Shown: positions 37,880-48,009 of the stretch, one piece after another
How positions within the stretch are numbered: position 1 is the stretch's first letter
Layout of the letters: each line of letters starts with the position of its first letter
Source: a gamma proteobacterium HTCC2207
GTDB taxonomy: Bacteria; Pseudomonadota; Gammaproteobacteria; Pseudomonadales; Porticoccaceae
Reading direction: 5' to 3'
Length of the DNA: 64,000 nt
Assembly (NCBI GenBank): GCA_000153445.1
Contig: CH672398.1
Coordinates: 261,230-325,229 of the forward strand
Made by a program: the position numbers and the translations under genes
Notes under the pieces: generated by a model
What the model was told of the DNA's origin: nothing
Databases searched by the model: none
Seen by the model: only the letters and a program-made list of their open reading frames with translations

Positions 37880-39454
37880 CTAGGAGGTCTCGCCTATATT
37901 TAAGGGCGAATTTTTACGGTTACTCTGTTCCTGATACAACGACTTGCACAGGCCATAGGTGGCCAAAAGTAATATCACGGAAAATGGTAGGGCGGTAACA
38001 ATCGAAGCTGTTTGCAGTGCAGACAAGCCCCCTGAAAAAAGCAACACTGCGGCAACCGCACCTATACTGCTACCCCAAAAGATACGCGTAAGCGGGCTTG
38101 GATTCTGGTCACCACCAGTCACCAGCGTGCAGATCACCAGGGTGGCTGAATCGGCAGAGGTCACAAAGTAAGTGATCAGCATAAGGGTGCAAATACTGGC
38201 AGTGATAAGTGCAAGCACCTTACCCATTGCCATTAAATTAATCGTTGTAAACAGTGCGCTAGTGGTTTCGGTATTAACTGCAGCAACAATCCCGCCATTG
38301 CCAAATAGCTCAATATCAAAAGCTGTGTTGCCAAACACCGAGATCCAAAAAATAGTCAGTAATGTGGGTGTCAGCAGTACCCCGAAAACAAATTCACGAA
38401 TAGTTCTTCCTCGAGATATACGGGCGATAAAAATACCACAGAAGGGAGACCAAGCAATCCACCAACCCCAGTAGAAAATTGTCCACCAACCCTGCCATTG
38501 GTCACTGGGGTCGTCGTTGACCCAAGTGCTGATACGCGGCAGATGAATAATATAGTCGACAATATTCCCGGCGAAGGAGGAGAGCAGATAGAGGGTCGGA
38601 CCAAACACTAAGAAGAGCGCCAGAATAACGCCGGTAAGCTGCATATTGAGCTCGCTGAGTATGCGGATGCCGCGGTTGACGCCGGTCAGTGCAGACAGCG
38701 TAGCTACAATTGAAATACCAATAATAAGCAGTATCTGAGTCCCGGTATTAATCTCTATGCCCGTTAATGTGGCGAGCCCCGCATTCATCTGCTGTGCCCC
38801 GAGCCCAAGAGATGTGGCCACGCCAAACACAGTGCCCAATACCGCTAACAGGTCTGCTGCCTTGCCTAAAGGGCCGTAGATACGATCTCCCAAGATTGGG
38901 TAGAGGCTGGCGCTAATGGTTAAAGGCAGACCTTTGCGGTAGGCGAAATAGGCGAGAATAAGTGCTACTGAAGCGTAGAGTGCCCAGCCATGCAGACCCC
39001 AGTGAAACATTGTTAGTCGCATAGCTATTTGTGCGGCTTCTGGGCTCAGTGGTTGGGCTTCGCCCATAAAGGGATTACCTTGAAAATGGGTCAACGGTTC
39101 GGCGATGCTCCAGAACAAAATGCCAATACCTATGCCGGCACCAAAGAGCATTGAGAGCCATGAGAAATTGCTAAATTCCGGCCTTTCATCGTCGCCGCCC
39201 AAGCGAATATTACCGAATTTGCTCAGTGCTAGACCGAGCACAAAAAGCAGATAGAAATTCACCACACTGATGTAATACCAAGAGAGCTGGTTGGTAATAA
39301 AGTCGCGCATGCTGTTGAAGAGGTCGCGGGCATAGTCCGGCCGGAGCAGTGAAAATAAAAGAAAGGCAATGATCATTAGTGGTGCAAGGATGGTCATTAA
39401 TGTCGGCTTTGCAGTCGGCAAACCAAATATTGATGCCGTATTTTTATTGGCCAT
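37880..39454 (-). CDS. BCCT-family betaine/choline/carnitine/DMSP transporter
   Basis: 524 residues with about 12 TM segments. SMLFGAGIGIGILFWSIAEPLTHF is the family's glycine stretch in TM3. WGLHGWALYASVALILAYFAYRKGLP and WWTIFYWGWWIAWSPFCGIFIARISRGRTIREF contain the aromatic substrate box and the BCCT signature. The Gly at the MxGxGIGIG site points to Na+- or H+-coupled uptake of a quaternary or sulphonium compound such as glycine betaine or DMSP. No catabolic enzyme is adjacent, so the substrate is open. Confidence 0.93.
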   Translation of the reverse strand: MANKNTASIFGLPTAKPTLMTILAPLMIIAFLLFSLLRPDYARDLFNSMRDFITNQLSWYYISVVNFYLLFVLGLALSKFGNIRLGGDDERPEFSNFSWLSMLFGAGIGIGILFWSIAEPLTHFQGNPFMGEAQPLSPEAAQIAMRLTMFHWGLHGWALYASVALILAYFAYRKGLPLTISASLYPILGDRIYGPLGKAADLLAVLGTVFGVATSLGLGAQQMNAGLATLTGIEINTGTQILLIIGISIVATLSALTGVNRGIRILSELNMQLTGVILALFLVFGPTLYLLSSFAGNIVDYIIHLPRISTWVNDDPSDQWQGWWTIFYWGWWIAWSPFCGIFIARISRGRTIREFVFGVLLTPTLLTIFWISVFGNTAFDIELFGNGGIVAAVNTETTSALFTTINLMAMGKVLALITASICTLMLITYFVTSADSATLVICTLVTGGDQNPSPLTRIFWGSSIGAVAAVLLFSGGLSALQTASIVTALPFSVILLLATYGLCKSLYQEQSNRKNSPLNIGETS

Positions 39455-39796
39455 AGCGAATAATTACTCTCTGTTATTTTAGTTTTTATTAATTACCGAC
39501 TCATTTTTGCTACGGCTATGCTGATTATCGTCTTGCTGACTGTGAGGGTAGATAGTACTGTTTTTTTTAATTCTGTGTTGCTGTTTAGCACCTATTCTTT
39601 TCGTCATTCCGCCTTCGAGGACGCTGCAGTATAACGCAAAATGAAACAGGGGCGAGGCGGGACGATTTAGGCTGAATGGGAACCATTGATGCGCTTTATT
39701 GTTAGTGGCGAGCCAAATAGTGACGATATAGATATAGTCGCCTGTTATAGTCTCCGAATCAGAGTAATAACAATAATTTAAAAAGAGACTCAGCCT
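39455..39796. other. Intergenic region between divergent BCCT and CotH genes
   Basis: About 340 bp with no believable gene. An open frame across it on the minus strand has no domain, and its composition fits non-coding DNA. It must hold both promoters; I see no operator that I would defend. Confidence 0.5.
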
Positions 39797-41362
39797 GTGC
39801 GCCAAAAGACTTTACTAGTGACTTTTCTATTCTTACTCAATGCCTGTGGCGGCGGATCCTCTCCAGCCAAACTCCCGGATAATGGTTCGGCTAACCTTCC
39901 AGCTGACCCTCCAGCTGAACAGCCAGTTGCAGCCCCTAGCATTAGCCAGATTTTATTTAGCACCGCTAATAACTCTGGCCTGCCAGCAGACCTGATGCTG
40001 AGCAAAAGTGACAGTGGTACGGGTTTTAATGGGCGTGTGCTCAGCAATAGTCGGGTCAGTGAGCTAATAGCTAGCTTTGAGTTTACTGGCAGTTCCGTCT
40101 CAATTGAGGGCGTAGCTCAAGAGAGTGGCACTTCAGTCAATGATTTTACTGAGGTTGTTATCTATACCGTAGCTAATTCAGATGGTGAAACTGAAAGTTA
40201 TAGCGTGGATCTGACCAAGTTTACCGGCCTGCCGATTATCTATCTGGAGACTGATAACTCTGCTCTCATAGAGTCAAAGGATGATTATGTAACCGGCGAT
40301 GTTTCAATCGATGGTGGTCGAGATTTCGATGACATGCCCTCCACTGAAATGAAAATTCGCGGCAGAGGCAATTCAACATGGTTTTTGCATCCTAAACAGC
40401 CCTTCCAAATGAAATTGTCAGATAAAGCTGAATTTCTGGGCATGCCCAGAGATAAAAAATGGCTGTTTCTCGCGGAGTACTCCGACAAAACCCTGCTGCG
40501 CAATAAGATTACTTTTGAAATGGGTTATCTAAGTCACTTGGATTGGACGCCAGAGGGGCGCTTCGCTGAGGTCTATATCAATGACCAGTATAACGGCACA
40601 TACAATATCACCCAAAAAGTCGAAGAGAGTGATAATCGCGTAGCCTTGGGTGACAGCGGGTATTTGCTAGAGCTGGATCAGTTAGAAAGGCTGGATGAGG
40701 ACGACGTCTATTTTGATAGTGTTATTACAGATCGGTTCTTGATTAATATTAAGGAGCCCAGCTTAGAGTTGAATAGTGTTGAATATACTTATATTAAAGA
40801 TCTGCTAGCAAATTTTGAGACAGCTCTTTACGGCAATAGTTATCGCAGTGCCACGACTGGCTATGCCAAGTACATAGATATTGATAGCTTTATCGATTGG
40901 TATCTGATCAACGAAATTAATAAGAATCAGGATTCACGATCTTGGTCCAGTATGTTCGTCAATGTTATGCCAGGCGAAAAAATTAAGATGGGTCCGCTGT
41001 GGGACTTCGATCTCTCATTTGGTAACGTCGACTATTCTGACGCGCAATACAGCGAAGGCTTTTGGGTTAAATTTCATCCATGGTTTGAACGTCTGTTTCA
41101 AGATCCTGCCTTTGTAGAAAAGGTTAACGTTCGCTTCGCCCACTTTAAGCAAAATCAAAATTCTATCCTCGACAAAATAGATGCCTATGCAGAGCAACTG
41201 CAGTGGGCGCAACAGCAGAATAATGATAAATGGCAGACCATTGGTCTGGCCGTCTGGCCCAATCCGGTTGTCTTCGATACTTATCAGGGCGAGGTTGACC
41301 ATTTGAAGTCTTGGTATAGCAATCGTATGGAGTGGTTAGAGACGGCCCTCGCGGAGCTCTAA
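39797..41362 (+). CDS. CotH-kinase-family lipoprotein
   Basis: 521 residues, GTG start. LLVTFLFLLNACGGGSS is a signal peptide with lipobox (LLNAC, Cys at about 17), so it is exported and lipid-anchored. Residues ~45-145 form a beta-sandwich-like segment. The rest is a CotH kinase domain (PF08757): MKIRGRGNSTWFLHPKQPFQMKLS, KKWLFLAEYSDKTLLRNKITFEM, YINDQYNGTYNITQKVE, LWDFDLSFGN. CotH proteins are atypical protein kinases of spore coats and fungal surfaces; the marine bacterial ones are often near polyphosphate or extracellular-matrix genes. Its target is unknown. Confidence 0.88.
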   Translation: MRQKTLLVTFLFLLNACGGGSSPAKLPDNGSANLPADPPAEQPVAAPSISQILFSTANNSGLPADLMLSKSDSGTGFNGRVLSNSRVSELIASFEFTGSSVSIEGVAQESGTSVNDFTEVVIYTVANSDGETESYSVDLTKFTGLPIIYLETDNSALIESKDDYVTGDVSIDGGRDFDDMPSTEMKIRGRGNSTWFLHPKQPFQMKLSDKAEFLGMPRDKKWLFLAEYSDKTLLRNKITFEMGYLSHLDWTPEGRFAEVYINDQYNGTYNITQKVEESDNRVALGDSGYLLELDQLERLDEDDVYFDSVITDRFLINIKEPSLELNSVEYTYIKDLLANFETALYGNSYRSATTGYAKYIDIDSFIDWYLINEINKNQDSRSWSSMFVNVMPGEKIKMGPLWDFDLSFGNVDYSDAQYSEGFWVKFHPWFERLFQDPAFVEKVNVRFAHFKQNQNSILDKIDAYAEQLQWAQQQNNDKWQTIGLAVWPNPVVFDTYQGEVDHLKSWYSNRMEWLETALAEL

Positions 41363-41412
41363 AAGAGCTTTATACAAGGGCATAGACTAGGGCCAAAGAA
41401 CCGTGCTCTAAA

Positions 41413-42666
41413 TCAAATCTTTGGTCTCGCGAGTAGGTAGGCGGCATAGGCACCCGCCAGCCCAAACAGCGATATTATCAAGTAGTATATTTTGTACCCT
41501 AGCCCGTTAGGGTAATGCTCTATAAGTGGCGCGCTGACAAGTGGTAGGTAAAACTCCGGAAAATAGCCAATCATTGAAATAATGCCTATAGCCAAGCCTT
41601 TGATATTGTTGGGTACATTACAGCCACCCAATGTAGCCCAGTAGAGTCCGCGCACGGCATAGGTTAATAAACCGATAAGCAGCACCACAGCCAGCATCAA
41701 CAGCGTCGCCGCGCTAGGTGGCAAAAAGGCCATCATCGCCAGAGACAGTGACGCCAAGGCCAAGAGTATTGAAAGCACTTTTTCAGGGCTACTCCAGTCG
41801 CCAATAAATCCCGCCGCTATGCCCCCTATAGGTCTCATCCATAATTTCGCCACGGTAATGGTTCCTACCATCACCGCAGTGAGGCCAAAATGCTGCTGTA
41901 GGTAAGCCGAAAAAGAATAAGTGGCATAAAACAATTGGTAGCCACAGGCAATACAAATTGCGCACAACCAGATCTCACGGCGTCTTAGAACCACCTTTAT
42001 ATCAAGCATAAACGAGCTTTTTGTCACAGTAGCCGTTTGCTTTGGCTCTGCTTCGGGCTCATCGAGAAGCCAGTAGGTGAGGGGAGCCATAACCAGCAAT
42101 ACCCCTGCGTAAAGGTAAATAACTTGCTTTAGAGCCAGCGTTGTAGAGCCAGATTCAGCACTGAGCACATAGGCAAAAAGCGCAATAGCCAGGGTTGCCA
42201 ATAGCGCCTCAACGAGACCTCGTCCACCATCGAGAATACCAAAAAACCGCCCTTGCTGATCGCTCTTGGCGAGCATAGCAACCAGTTTGATATGTGCTGA
42301 CCAGAAGCTTAAACCTGTCGCCAATCCCCAAGCACCATAGATTATTAGCAGCGAGGTATAGGACGGCATAGTGGAAAACCAGAGTCCGAGGAGTCCGGTG
42401 GCGAGCAGGGAATAGGCGAGTAATTTACGCGAGGAAAAACGATCCGCTAACCAGCCGCTGGGGACGTAGGTAATCATAAAAATAAAACCCAGTATCGAAC
42501 TGCAATAGCGCAGCTGGGTCTGACTGATATTAAACGCTTCGATGATCGACAATTCGAAATTTTGCCGCAAGTAAAGCAGTGGATAAATTGCTCCTGCCGC
42601 GACAATAATAAGTGCTAGCTGGCTATAACTGCGCAGTGCAGTAGAACTTAAAGAGAGCAAAGACAA
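41413..42666 (-). CDS. Major facilitator superfamily transporter
   Basis: 417 residues, about 12 TM segments. GWLADRFSSRKLL after TM2 is the MFS motif A region, and the second half repeats it as GFIGDWSSPEKVL. It resembles the oxalate/formate and nitrate-like MFS permeases without a clear match. It is convergent with the CotH gene and divergent from the CoA-transferase gene, with ~195 bp between starts. It could import the acid that the CoA-transferase and dehydrogenase then process. Confidence 0.85.
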   Translation of the reverse strand: MSLLSLSSTALRSYSQLALIIVAAGAIYPLLYLRQNFELSIIEAFNISQTQLRYCSSILGFIFMITYVPSGWLADRFSSRKLLAYSLLATGLLGLWFSTMPSYTSLLIIYGAWGLATGLSFWSAHIKLVAMLAKSDQQGRFFGILDGGRGLVEALLATLAIALFAYVLSAESGSTTLALKQVIYLYAGVLLVMAPLTYWLLDEPEAEPKQTATVTKSSFMLDIKVVLRRREIWLCAICIACGYQLFYATYSFSAYLQQHFGLTAVMVGTITVAKLWMRPIGGIAAGFIGDWSSPEKVLSILLALASLSLAMMAFLPPSAATLLMLAVVLLIGLLTYAVRGLYWATLGGCNVPNNIKGLAIGIISMIGYFPEFYLPLVSAPLIEHYPNGLGYKIYYLIISLFGLAGAYAAYLLARPKI

Positions 42667-42861
42667 TCCTTAATTAGGCTTTGCGGACAGTGTAGCTGGG
42701 ATTTTAGGTATTACCTAATTGGCCAGTTAATGGCTTTTAGCTGCTCTCAACGACTCTTAATTGAAGAGAAATTGGTCTTTTACCTCGGGGTGACCTAGGC
42801 CTCTGGCTATGTAATACTTGGAAGATCGATACCCAAAAATAATAATAACAAGAGCACCCCA

Positions 42862-44085
42862 ATGAGCACCCCAACAAGTACCCCCACCGCACGTCAGCCC
42901 CTCGCCGGCTTAGAAGTTATTGAGCTTTCTAATATGATTACCTGTTCACTGGCCGCCATGACCATGGCTGCTCAGGGTGCAACGGTGATTAAGGTGGAAC
43001 CGCCACAGCGTGGTGATCAAATGCGGCCTCTGGGAACGCAGAAGAATGGTGTTTCCGGGTTTTTCCACAACTGTAATCGCGGCAAGCGATCACTGGCTAT
43101 AGATCTAAAGTCCGAAGCTGGAGTTGAGGCGGTTAAAAAGCTTGCAGCACGGGCTGATGTGCTGCTGCACAATTATCGCCCAGGAGTCATGGACCGCATT
43201 GGGCTGGGCTCAGATGTTCTGCGAAAAATTAATCCTAGATTAGTCTATGTTGCTGTGAGTGGTTTCGGCAAGCAGGGCCCGATGGCTGACAAACCAGCCT
43301 TTGACCATGTCATTCAGGGAATGTCTGGGTTAACCAATTTGCAGTCCCCCGACGATAATGGCTTTGATCATATTCGCACTTTTATTTGCGACAAAGTCAC
43401 CAGCTACACAGTTTGCCAAGCTGCAACCGCAGCCCTTGTTGCACGGGCAACTACTGGTGAGGGACAACATATTGATATCTCAATGCTTCACGCCTGCCTA
43501 GCCTTTATGTGGCCAGACGGCATGATGCATAAAACCCTAAAAGATGACGATAGATTTGAAATGTCCCCGGGTGCCGATTATTTCCAAACCCTCAACTTTA
43601 GTGATGGCGCAGTAGCTGTCGCGGCCCTAACCGATAGTCATTGGCAGGCTGTATTGCCGCTGATTGGCTATCCCGAATTACTCGAAACGCCACTCTTCAG
43701 TAGTATTGCTTCGCGCATGTCGAATATGAAAGAAGTTGGCAAGGTGCTTAAAAACCCGCGTTTGGATATAGGTGTAGAAAAAGCTGTTGCCGTACTAAAA
43801 GCGGCAGATGTTCCCTGTGCACCCTGTTTACATCAAAACGAAATAGAGGCCAACGAGCAGATTCAGGCGATCGATGCACTGGAAACCTATGTCACAAAAG
43901 CGATGGGCAAACTGACCGTTCCCCGACCTCCAGTGCAGTTTGATGGCGCCACCACTTCTCAGGCAAAACCCAGCCCTCTGCTGGGAGAACACAGTCGTCA
44001 GGTTCTCAGTGAGCTGGGTTGGGATAACTCGGCTATTGATCAGCTAGTCAGCATGGGAAATGTCGTTATAACGCCGCTGCCGTAA
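42862..44085 (+). CDS. CaiB/BaiF family III CoA-transferase
   Basis: 407 residues. LAGLEVIELSNMITCSLAAMTMAAQGATVIKVEPPQRGDQ holds the family opening. GFFHNCNRGKRSLAIDLKS, ADVLLHNYRPGVMDRIGLG and VSGFGKQGPMADKPAFDHVIQGMSG, with the catalytic Asp, follow. It would move CoA between a donor acyl-CoA and a carboxylic acid. It is a single-domain enzyme, so it is not DddD. With the acyl-CoA dehydrogenase 268 bp downstream it suggests activation and then desaturation of an unknown acid. Confidence 0.92.
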   Translation: MSTPTSTPTARQPLAGLEVIELSNMITCSLAAMTMAAQGATVIKVEPPQRGDQMRPLGTQKNGVSGFFHNCNRGKRSLAIDLKSEAGVEAVKKLAARADVLLHNYRPGVMDRIGLGSDVLRKINPRLVYVAVSGFGKQGPMADKPAFDHVIQGMSGLTNLQSPDDNGFDHIRTFICDKVTSYTVCQAATAALVARATTGEGQHIDISMLHACLAFMWPDGMMHKTLKDDDRFEMSPGADYFQTLNFSDGAVAVAALTDSHWQAVLPLIGYPELLETPLFSSIASRMSNMKEVGKVLKNPRLDIGVEKAVAVLKAADVPCAPCLHQNEIEANEQIQAIDALETYVTKAMGKLTVPRPPVQFDGATTSQAKPSPLLGEHSRQVLSELGWDNSAIDQLVSMGNVVITPLP

Positions 44086-44353
44086 AAGAGCAGCAATGCT
44101 GCAATACGAATGCGTACGTTTCACCTGCTGACAAGCGGAAATCTAGCAACAAGAAATACGCTAGAGATCAAGGTTATTTGTGCCTGGTATAAGGCCAGGA
44201 TAATTGCCGGTATCAATATCCTAAATTGTTAAACCAAGGCCAAACCAAGTACGCTTCCGTATCTTTAGCAATTCGTCCGTGCATAAACGATGATGAGAAA
44301 ACCTATCTAGTGAGTGAGTTCCACTCCCTATTGAAATCAAAAGAGGAATAAAC

Positions 44354-46153
44354 ATGTCAATGATTGTTAATCGTCGAGATCTCGACTTTGTACTCTATGA
44401 AACCCTAGGGTTAGATGAGATTCTCAATTCAGAGCACTACGCCGACTATGATCGCGAGTCCCTCGACGCCATGTTGGATCTCTGTCAGACGATTGCTGAA
44501 GATCAGTTTTTGAGCTGCGCCTCTAAGCTGGATGCCAATGAACCTCAGTTTGTCGACGGCAAAGTCGAAACCATCCCTGAACTCAAAGAGGCGATTGCTG
44601 CCTACCAGGAAGCCGGTTTATGTGCCTCAGCCTATGATGCAGATGTTGGTGGACTGCAGTTACCCTGGATGGCAGATCAAGCGCTTAACGGCATGTTTGT
44701 CTGTGCTAATAACCCCGCGCATATTTATCTCTTTCTGACTCAAGGCGTGGCTAATATGCTTAATGCCTGTGGGTCTGACGAACTTAAGTCCAAGTACTTG
44801 CCCAATCTTGTTGATGGCAAATGGTTCGGCACAATGTGTTTATCTGAGCCACAAGCGGGGTCTTCGCTTGCTGATATTCGTACCAAGGCAGAGCCAAAGC
44901 CCGATGGGTCCTATGCCCTGACTGGTACCAAAATGTGGATATCTGGCGGTGAGCAAGATATTACCGAAAATATCGTGCATATGGTGCTGGCAAAGATTCC
45001 CGGTTCGCCTCCTGGTGTCAAAGGCATCTCATTATTTTTGGTGCCTAAAAATCGCGTTAACGATGACGGCACTATTGGTGAATATAACAATATAGCGCTG
45101 GCTGGCCTCAATCATAAAATGGGCTGTCGCGGAGCGACCAACTGTTTGCTCAATTTTGGTGAGTCTGGTGAATCCATCGGCTACCTGGTGGGAGAACCCA
45201 ATCAGGGCTTGGCAAACATGTTCCATATGATGAATGAAGCGCGTATTTCTGTGGGCATGTCCGCAGTTATGTCTGCGCTGGGTGGTTATCTGTACTCATT
45301 GGATTACGCCAGAAATCGTCCTCAGGGCCGCCCACTGGTTAATCGTAATCCAGAAGATCCTCAGATTATGATCAGTGAACACGCCGATATTAAGCGTATG
45401 CTGATGACCCAAAAAGCCTTTATCGAGGGTGCTCAGACCCTGATGTATTACTGTGCGGAGTTGATCGATACTAAAAAGCTGTCGACTGACCTAGAAGCGA
45501 ATCAGCGTCGTGATTTACTGCTCGATTTGTTGACACCGATTTGTAAATCTTGGCCCTCAGAGTTTTGTCTTGAGGCGAATAAGTTAGCGATTCAGATACT
45601 GGGCGGCTATGGCTACACCCGCGAATATCCGGTGGAACGTCTCTATCGAGATAACCGGCTCAATCATATTCATGAAGGGACTTGGGGTATTCAGGGTATA
45701 GATATTCTGGGCCGCAAGGTACGCATGCAAAATGGCGCTGCGGTGAAAATTCTTCGCGAAGAGATGCAGGCAACGATTGATTCGGCGGCAGGGCATGCTG
45801 GTTTAAGCAGTTTTTGTGATCAACTAAATGAGTACTTAGTTCTAATTGAAGACACTATCTCTGTGGTCGAGCAAGCTGAAGACCCATCCTTGGCGCTTGC
45901 CAATGCGACGATTTTCTTGGATGCCATGGGCCATTTAGTGATTGCATGGATGTGGCTAAAGCAGGCAGTGGCTGCGGTAAATGGTAAGCAAAAGGGCAAT
46001 GCAGCGGACGATGCGTTTTATGACGGCAAGGTCGCGGCGATGCAGTTTTTCTTCCGTTACGAATTGCCAAAAATCAAGCCAAACCTTAGGTTGGTGGCGG
46101 ATTTGGACAGTACTTGCTACGACCTTACTGCAGAGCAGTTCCTAGGCGTCTAA
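44354..46153 (+). CDS. Acyl-CoA dehydrogenase, DmdC-like long subfamily
   Basis: 599 residues. The length and the extended C-terminal domain fit the ACAD subfamily (PF12806 C-terminus) that includes 3-methylmercaptopropionyl-CoA dehydrogenase DmdC. Visible motifs are MCLSEPQAGSSLADIRTKA (FAD/substrate loop), KMWISGGEQDIT, LNHKMGCRGATNC, NEARISVGMSAV and QILGGYGYTREYPVERLYRDNRLNHIHEGTWGIQ. In this group DMSP-derived and other short acyl-CoAs are substrates. Without dmdA, dmdB or dmdD nearby the DMSP role is only a possibility. AGAGGAA precedes the ATG. Confidence 0.9.
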   Translation: MSMIVNRRDLDFVLYETLGLDEILNSEHYADYDRESLDAMLDLCQTIAEDQFLSCASKLDANEPQFVDGKVETIPELKEAIAAYQEAGLCASAYDADVGGLQLPWMADQALNGMFVCANNPAHIYLFLTQGVANMLNACGSDELKSKYLPNLVDGKWFGTMCLSEPQAGSSLADIRTKAEPKPDGSYALTGTKMWISGGEQDITENIVHMVLAKIPGSPPGVKGISLFLVPKNRVNDDGTIGEYNNIALAGLNHKMGCRGATNCLLNFGESGESIGYLVGEPNQGLANMFHMMNEARISVGMSAVMSALGGYLYSLDYARNRPQGRPLVNRNPEDPQIMISEHADIKRMLMTQKAFIEGAQTLMYYCAELIDTKKLSTDLEANQRRDLLLDLLTPICKSWPSEFCLEANKLAIQILGGYGYTREYPVERLYRDNRLNHIHEGTWGIQGIDILGRKVRMQNGAAVKILREEMQATIDSAAGHAGLSSFCDQLNEYLVLIEDTISVVEQAEDPSLALANATIFLDAMGHLVIAWMWLKQAVAAVNGKQKGNAADDAFYDGKVAAMQFFFRYELPKIKPNLRLVADLDSTCYDLTAEQFLGV

Positions 46154-46356
46154 TCTTCTCAGGAAAACATATGGCTCTAGGGTATGTTAGCAGAGAACTA
46201 ATGTGCGACGTTCGATGCCCTAGGCCATATAATTGTTTTGTGAATGCGCCAGCCTCTATAATGCGCCAACCCCTAAAGAGTGTTGCCACTTGATGAAGCC
46301 GCGGCTAGTTTAGAGCTTTCAGCTCTGACTTTGAATCGTAATCACGAAAACAAAAT

Positions 46357-47757
46357 ATGAGAATCCCATTGTCAGAATATGATTTTTCCAGCTTAGATCT
46401 TAACCCCGCCCTAGTAGATAACCTTGCAAGCCTTGGTTACTCGGAGATGACGCCGATTCAGGCACAAGCTTTACCCTCAATTTTAGCCAGTAAAGATGTT
46501 ATTGCTAAGGCCAAGACCGGCTCGGGTAAAACCGCAACCTTTTCTCTGGGGTTATTGAATAAGCTTGATGTAAAGCGTTTTCGTGTTCAGACCCTGGTGT
46601 TATGTCCAACCCGTGAATTAGCAGACCAGGTGGCTGCTGAAATACGTAAACTGGCACGAGGGATCCACAATATTAAGGTGCTGACTCTCTGTGGGGGGGT
46701 AGCCTTTGGGCCTCAGGTGGGTTCTTTGGAGCACGGTGCGCACATTATTGTGGGCACTCCTGGGCGGGTCGAAGATCACCTTCGCAAAGCGAATCTTAAT
46801 TTAGATAATCTTACGACTTTAATATTAGATGAAGCCGACAGAATGTTGGATATGGGTTTTCAACAGGCTTTGGATGATATTGTTGGTTATATGCCTAGGC
46901 AGCGACAAACAATGTTGTTTAGTGCTACTTATCCTGAAAAAATCGACAAAATTGCACAGCGAATCATGCGATCCCCAGTGACTGTAGAAGTGCAAGACAG
47001 TCACAGCAGTCAGAGTATTGTCGAGACCCTTTACCAGATAGACAATGACCAGTCGCGGATAGAGGCGGTGAGGCTTTTGTTGCAGGCACACCAACCAGAG
47101 ACCACGCTGATTTTTTGCAATACCAAAATCGAAACTGATCGAGTGGCCAACGAATTGCGTGCAGTAGGTTACGAAGCATCGGCTTTACATGGTGATTTGG
47201 AGCAAAAAGATCGAGACCAAACCTTAGCCTGTTTCGCCAACCGCAGTGTTTCTGTGCTGGTGGCTACAGATGTTGCAGCCCGGGGTTTAGATATTGACGC
47301 TCTTGATATGGTGATCAATTACCAAATGGCGCAGGAGCTTGAAGTCCATACTCATCGGATCGGCCGCACGGGTCGTGCCGGCGCTCAAGGTATTGCCTGC
47401 AGCTTATATACGCAAAAAGAAACTTACAAAATTGACTTGTTAGAAGACTATTTAGAACAGAAATTTAATCGCGGTGACCTGCCGCACTTAGAATTGTTAC
47501 GTGAGCCTGTCTTCTATCCACCTATGGTGACTATTCATATAGGCGGTGGCAAAAAGCAGAAGCTGAGGCCAGGGGATATTGTGGGTGCCTTGACTGGTGC
47601 TGATGGTATTCCAGGAACAGAGATCGGCAAAATTCAGGTAGGTGACCACTGGGCCTATGTTGCTGTAACCCGTAAACATGGGAAAACGGCGTTTAAAAAG
47701 CTCAGTGAAGGCAAGCTCAAGGGGCGCAGCTTTAGGGTAAGGCGTTTGCGGGGTTAG
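46357..47757 (+). CDS. dbpA: DEAD-box RNA helicase DbpA
   Basis: 466 residues. DbpA remodels helix 92 of 23S rRNA in 50S assembly. AKTGSGKTATFSLG (motif I), PTRELADQ (Ia), DEADRMLDMGF (II), FSATYP (III), ATDVAARGLDI and HRIGRTGRAG (VI) are intact. The last ~75 residues (MVTIHIGGGKKQKLRPGDIVGALTG...YVAVTRKHGKTAFKKLSEGKLKGRSFRVRRL) are the DbpA-specific RNA-binding domain that gives hairpin-92 specificity. No clear partner genes. Confidence 0.94.
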   Translation: MRIPLSEYDFSSLDLNPALVDNLASLGYSEMTPIQAQALPSILASKDVIAKAKTGSGKTATFSLGLLNKLDVKRFRVQTLVLCPTRELADQVAAEIRKLARGIHNIKVLTLCGGVAFGPQVGSLEHGAHIIVGTPGRVEDHLRKANLNLDNLTTLILDEADRMLDMGFQQALDDIVGYMPRQRQTMLFSATYPEKIDKIAQRIMRSPVTVEVQDSHSSQSIVETLYQIDNDQSRIEAVRLLLQAHQPETTLIFCNTKIETDRVANELRAVGYEASALHGDLEQKDRDQTLACFANRSVSVLVATDVAARGLDIDALDMVINYQMAQELEVHTHRIGRTGRAGAQGIACSLYTQKETYKIDLLEDYLEQKFNRGDLPHLELLREPVFYPPMVTIHIGGGKKQKLRPGDIVGALTGADGIPGTEIGKIQVGDHWAYVAVTRKHGKTAFKKLSEGKLKGRSFRVRRLRG

Positions 47758-47936
47758 GGCTGGGATACGTTTTAGCCGCTACACTTTTCATAGCACAGAC
47801 CGCCTGTTTCGTCGGCTTGCGCCCCACAGCACTATTTCCTCCGCAAACGGGTTTTTAACCCTCTAATCGCAATTCTAATCCAATAATTTATGGGAATGGC
47901 CGACATGGCGATAGAAAACCCCATCAAAGTCATTTA

Positions 47937-47956
47937 TGATATGTTGTATCATATCA
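47937..47956 (+). promoter_or_regulatory. Zur-like operator upstream of the COG0523 GTPase operon
   Basis: TGATATG and CATATCA form a 7-bp inverted repeat around six bases. Aligned to the enterobacterial Zur box (AAATGTTATA-n-TATAACATTT), the wider 20-bp stretch matches at about 15 of 19 positions. A second partial site, GTTGTATCAATGCAAC, starts at 47970 and repeats GTTGTATCA from the first. A zur gene lies 2 kb downstream. Confidence 0.65.
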
Positions 47957-48009
47957 ATTTGTGTGCGCAGTTGTATCAATGCAACAAAGTCTAACTAACA
48001 GAGAAATCA

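Noticed and set aside
39479-39805. A 108-codon minus-strand frame upstream of CotH
   Set aside because: No domain, no start context, and it covers the region that must contain both promoters.
42862-44085. DddD DMSP lyase
   Set aside because: DddD has two CaiB domains in ~830 residues; this protein has one domain and 407 residues.
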